Positions 62,620 to 64,000 of a stretch of 64,000 nucleotides of DNA are shown here, in pieces. The position numbers were made by a program, and so were the translations under genes. This DNA is from Mesorhizobium qingshengii. Its GTDB lineage: Bacteria; Pseudomonadota; Alphaproteobacteria; Rhizobiales; Rhizobiaceae. Positions within the stretch are counted from its first letter, which is position 1, and each line of letters opens with the position of its first letter. The stretch lies in assembly GCF_027563465.1 (NCBI RefSeq), contig NZ_JAPFQA010000013.1, positions 1 to 64,000 on the forward strand, read 5' to 3'. The notes beneath the pieces were generated by a model. It saw nothing but the letters and a program-made list of their open reading frames with translations, searched no databases and was not told where the DNA came from.

Positions 62620-63777
62620 CTACAGGCCAAGCATCGCTCTTGGATCAAAGTTGACGCGAACGTCGGACCATATGTCTTGCTTTCCGGCGGGAACCTGCAG
62701 CCCGGCGACATCGCATTTCTGCACGGCCCGAACCGCGCTGCTGTCGAATTGGGCGTTGCCGCTGGACTTTTCGACAGTCGGGCGGCCTTGGAGCTTGCCA
62801 GAGGCATCCAGGTTGAAACGGATCACCACGGTGAAATTCTCCGAACCTTCCAGGCCAACGGGTAGGGTCCAGCATCCACCGAGCTGATCTTCCAGCGCCC
62901 CTTGCTCGGACTTCGAAAGCTTCTGTCCCTGGTCCTTTTCCCCGCCGAGCGACGCCTGCTGGGTCGAGCGCTTGGCGCCGCCGCCCGATGGCTTCTGCTT
63001 GTCGAGCATGGCCGAAATCTCGTCGGCATTGAACTGCTTGTCGTCCGATTTGGGCTTGGATGACGCTTCCTTGACCGGCTTGTCGGCGTCCTTGCGGTCC
63101 GGCGCCTTGGCGCTTTCGGCCTGTGCCGGCTGCGGCTTCGGCCGGGCTTGCGGCGCCGGTGCCGAACTCGGCAGTTGTGTCTCTTCCGGCGGTGGCGGCT
63201 GGTCGATCGCCTCGGCGATCGCGTCGGGCTTGACCTCAGGCTTCGGCTCGATCGCGGCTGTCTTGTCCTGCGGCGGGGTCGGCGTCGGCACCTTGGCCGG
63301 GGTCGGTTTCGGTTCCACCTGCTTCACCGGCTCGGGCTTGACCTCCTGTTTGGGCTGCGGCACCGGCGCCACTTCGGTCGCCGGCGTCGGCTTCGGCTCT
63401 TCCTTCGGCTTGGGTGCGTCCTCGGGCTTCGGCTTCTCCGTCGGCGTCGGCGCGGGCGGCGGCGCCGCCGTTTTCTCGACCGGCTTCGGCTTGGCCTCGT
63501 CGGTCACCGGCTTGTCGGTGTCGGTACTGTTCTCGCCTACTTTCTGGGCATCGGCCATAATGTCCGGACGCTTGGTCGGGGTCGGCGCCGGTTTTTCATG
63601 CATAACCGCCTTCTTGTCGCCCTGCAGGGTCTGCGCGACCGCCTCCGTTGGAACGATTTCGACCGATACCGATTGAGCGTCAGACACAGGCAGGGCGGCC
63701 GGCGCCGACAGCGTCAACAGGCCAAAAGCCAGCAGCGCCATATGCAAGATCACCGATGTGGTGAGGCCGGTTTTCAT
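62620..63777 (-). CDS. tolA: Cell-envelope integrity protein TolA
   Basis: A 385-residue TolA. One N-terminal membrane helix (SVILHMALLAFGLLTLSA) anchors it in the inner membrane. A very long Pro/Lys/Glu-rich spacer (about 60-255, with repeated KPEPKP-like units) spans the periplasm, and the C-terminal domain (about 290-385) with FTVVIRFNLDASGKLQGRPTVEKSSG contacts Pal/TolB. The spacer is proline-rich rather than the Ala-rich helix of E. coli, as is usual in rhizobia. It is separated from tolR by seven bases. Confidence 0.93.
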   Translation of the reverse strand: MKTGLTTSVILHMALLAFGLLTLSAPAALPVSDAQSVSVEIVPTEAVAQTLQGDKKAVMHEKPAPTPTKRPDIMADAQKVGENSTDTDKPVTDEAKPKPVEKTAAPPPAPTPTEKPKPEDAPKPKEEPKPTPATEVAPVPQPKQEVKPEPVKQVEPKPTPAKVPTPTPPQDKTAAIEPKPEVKPDAIAEAIDQPPPPEETQLPSSAPAPQARPKPQPAQAESAKAPDRKDADKPVKEASSKPKSDDKQFNADEISAMLDKQKPSGGGAKRSTQQASLGGEKDQGQKLSKSEQGALEDQLGGCWTLPVGLEGSENFTVVIRFNLDASGKLQGRPTVEKSSGNAQFDSSAVRAVQKCDVAGLQVPAGKQDIWSDVRVNFDPRAMLGL

Positions 63778-63784
63778 TTCGCGT

Positions 63785-64000
63785 CTATTGATCCTGTTTC
63801 GGCAGTGTAAGCAGGCCGATGTTCTTGTAGCCGGCGTTTTGGATGAGGCCCATCACCACCATCGCGGCACCGTAATTGGTAGTCTTGTCTCCGCGGATGA
63901 AGATGCGCTCTTCGTAGCCGGTCTTGGAAATCGCCTGCAGTTTGGCGACCAGCTCTTCCTGCGGGATTTCAGTCTCCTGCAGGAAAATCTTGCCCGTGCC
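63785..64000 (-). CDS. tolR: TolR (C-terminal part, cut by window edge)
   Basis: The last 71 codons of a gene continuing beyond the right edge. The translated end, with FLQETEIPQEELVAKLQAIS, RIFIRGDKTTNYGAAMVVMG and NAGYKNIGLL, is the ExbD/TolR periplasmic domain. TolR couples the proton-motive force through TolQR to TolA. tolQ would be expected further right. The stop is seven bases before the tolA start. Confidence 0.93.
   Translation of the reverse strand, partial: GTGKIFLQETEIPQEELVAKLQAISKTGYEERIFIRGDKTTNYGAAMVVMGLIQNAGYKNIGLLTLPKQDQ

Overview
The window is a 64 kb piece of chromosome from an alphaproteobacterium of the order Hyphomicrobiales, most probably a Mesorhizobium or close relative. 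The inference rests on high GC, gene sets typical of the order (PhaR-PhaA-PhaB, CarD, RpoH2, the zinc-free short L36, Omp25/31-type porins, a tol-pal block next to tilS-ftsH-glmM), an EcfG-type promoter, CtrA-type boxes and rhizobial palindromic interspersed repeats. Almost everything is core housekeeping. I see no phage, transposase, CRISPR array, rRNA or tRNA gene. The only gene with a clear accessory look is the AT-richer membrane protein at the left edge.

Layout. 0-9 kb: orphan membrane protein, purEK, a secreted LprI-like protein, rpmJ, a TPR protein, an alpha/beta hydrolase, then DUF1036-pyk, N-formylglutamate amidohydrolase and a DUF1244 protein. 9-17 kb: an MFS transporter, a LysR regulator divergent from an NAD(P)-binding oxidoreductase, a DUF3309 micro-protein and an RND efflux adaptor-pump pair. 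17-26 kb: a polyhydroxybutyrate neighbourhood: patatin and 3-hydroxybutyrate dehydrogenase (degradation side), two head-to-head citrate-synthase-like genes, the repressor phaR, and phaA-phaB (synthesis side). PhaR-type palindromes lie in the phaR/phaA gap and before bdhA. 26-31.5 kb: a Suv3-like helicase with a long basic tail, an S4 RNA-binding protein, ferredoxin and CarD, preceded by an intergenic region with an extreme cluster of GANTC (CcrM) sites.

31.5-45 kb: an amino-acid ABC transporter, rpoH2 behind an EcfG promoter, an M48 metalloprotease, thiBPQ under a TPP riboswitch, divergent thiamine diphosphokinase, an ABC-F ATPase and an uncharacterised single-pass protein. 45-64 kb: purA, a DMT exporter, serC-serA with a candidate serC leader RNA, two outer-membrane beta-barrels, glmM, a secreted four-repeat cysteine protein, ftsH, tilS, cpoB, pal, tolB, tolA and the end of tolR (cut by the window edge).

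Themes worth attention. (1) Cell-cycle wiring: CtrA-type TTAA-N7-TTAA boxes sit 81-83 bp before the starts of both porin genes, and a near match sits 83 bp before pal; the GANTC cluster before the helicase fits the same circuit. (2) Palindromic elements feeding into coding sequence: the only plausible thiP start lies inside a 145 bp palindromic element, and a short palindrome is read in frame inside the helicase. (3) A citrate-synthase paralogue fused to a DNA-binding domain that appears to start at CTG. All functional statements come from reading the sequence and from family knowledge; no searches were run.
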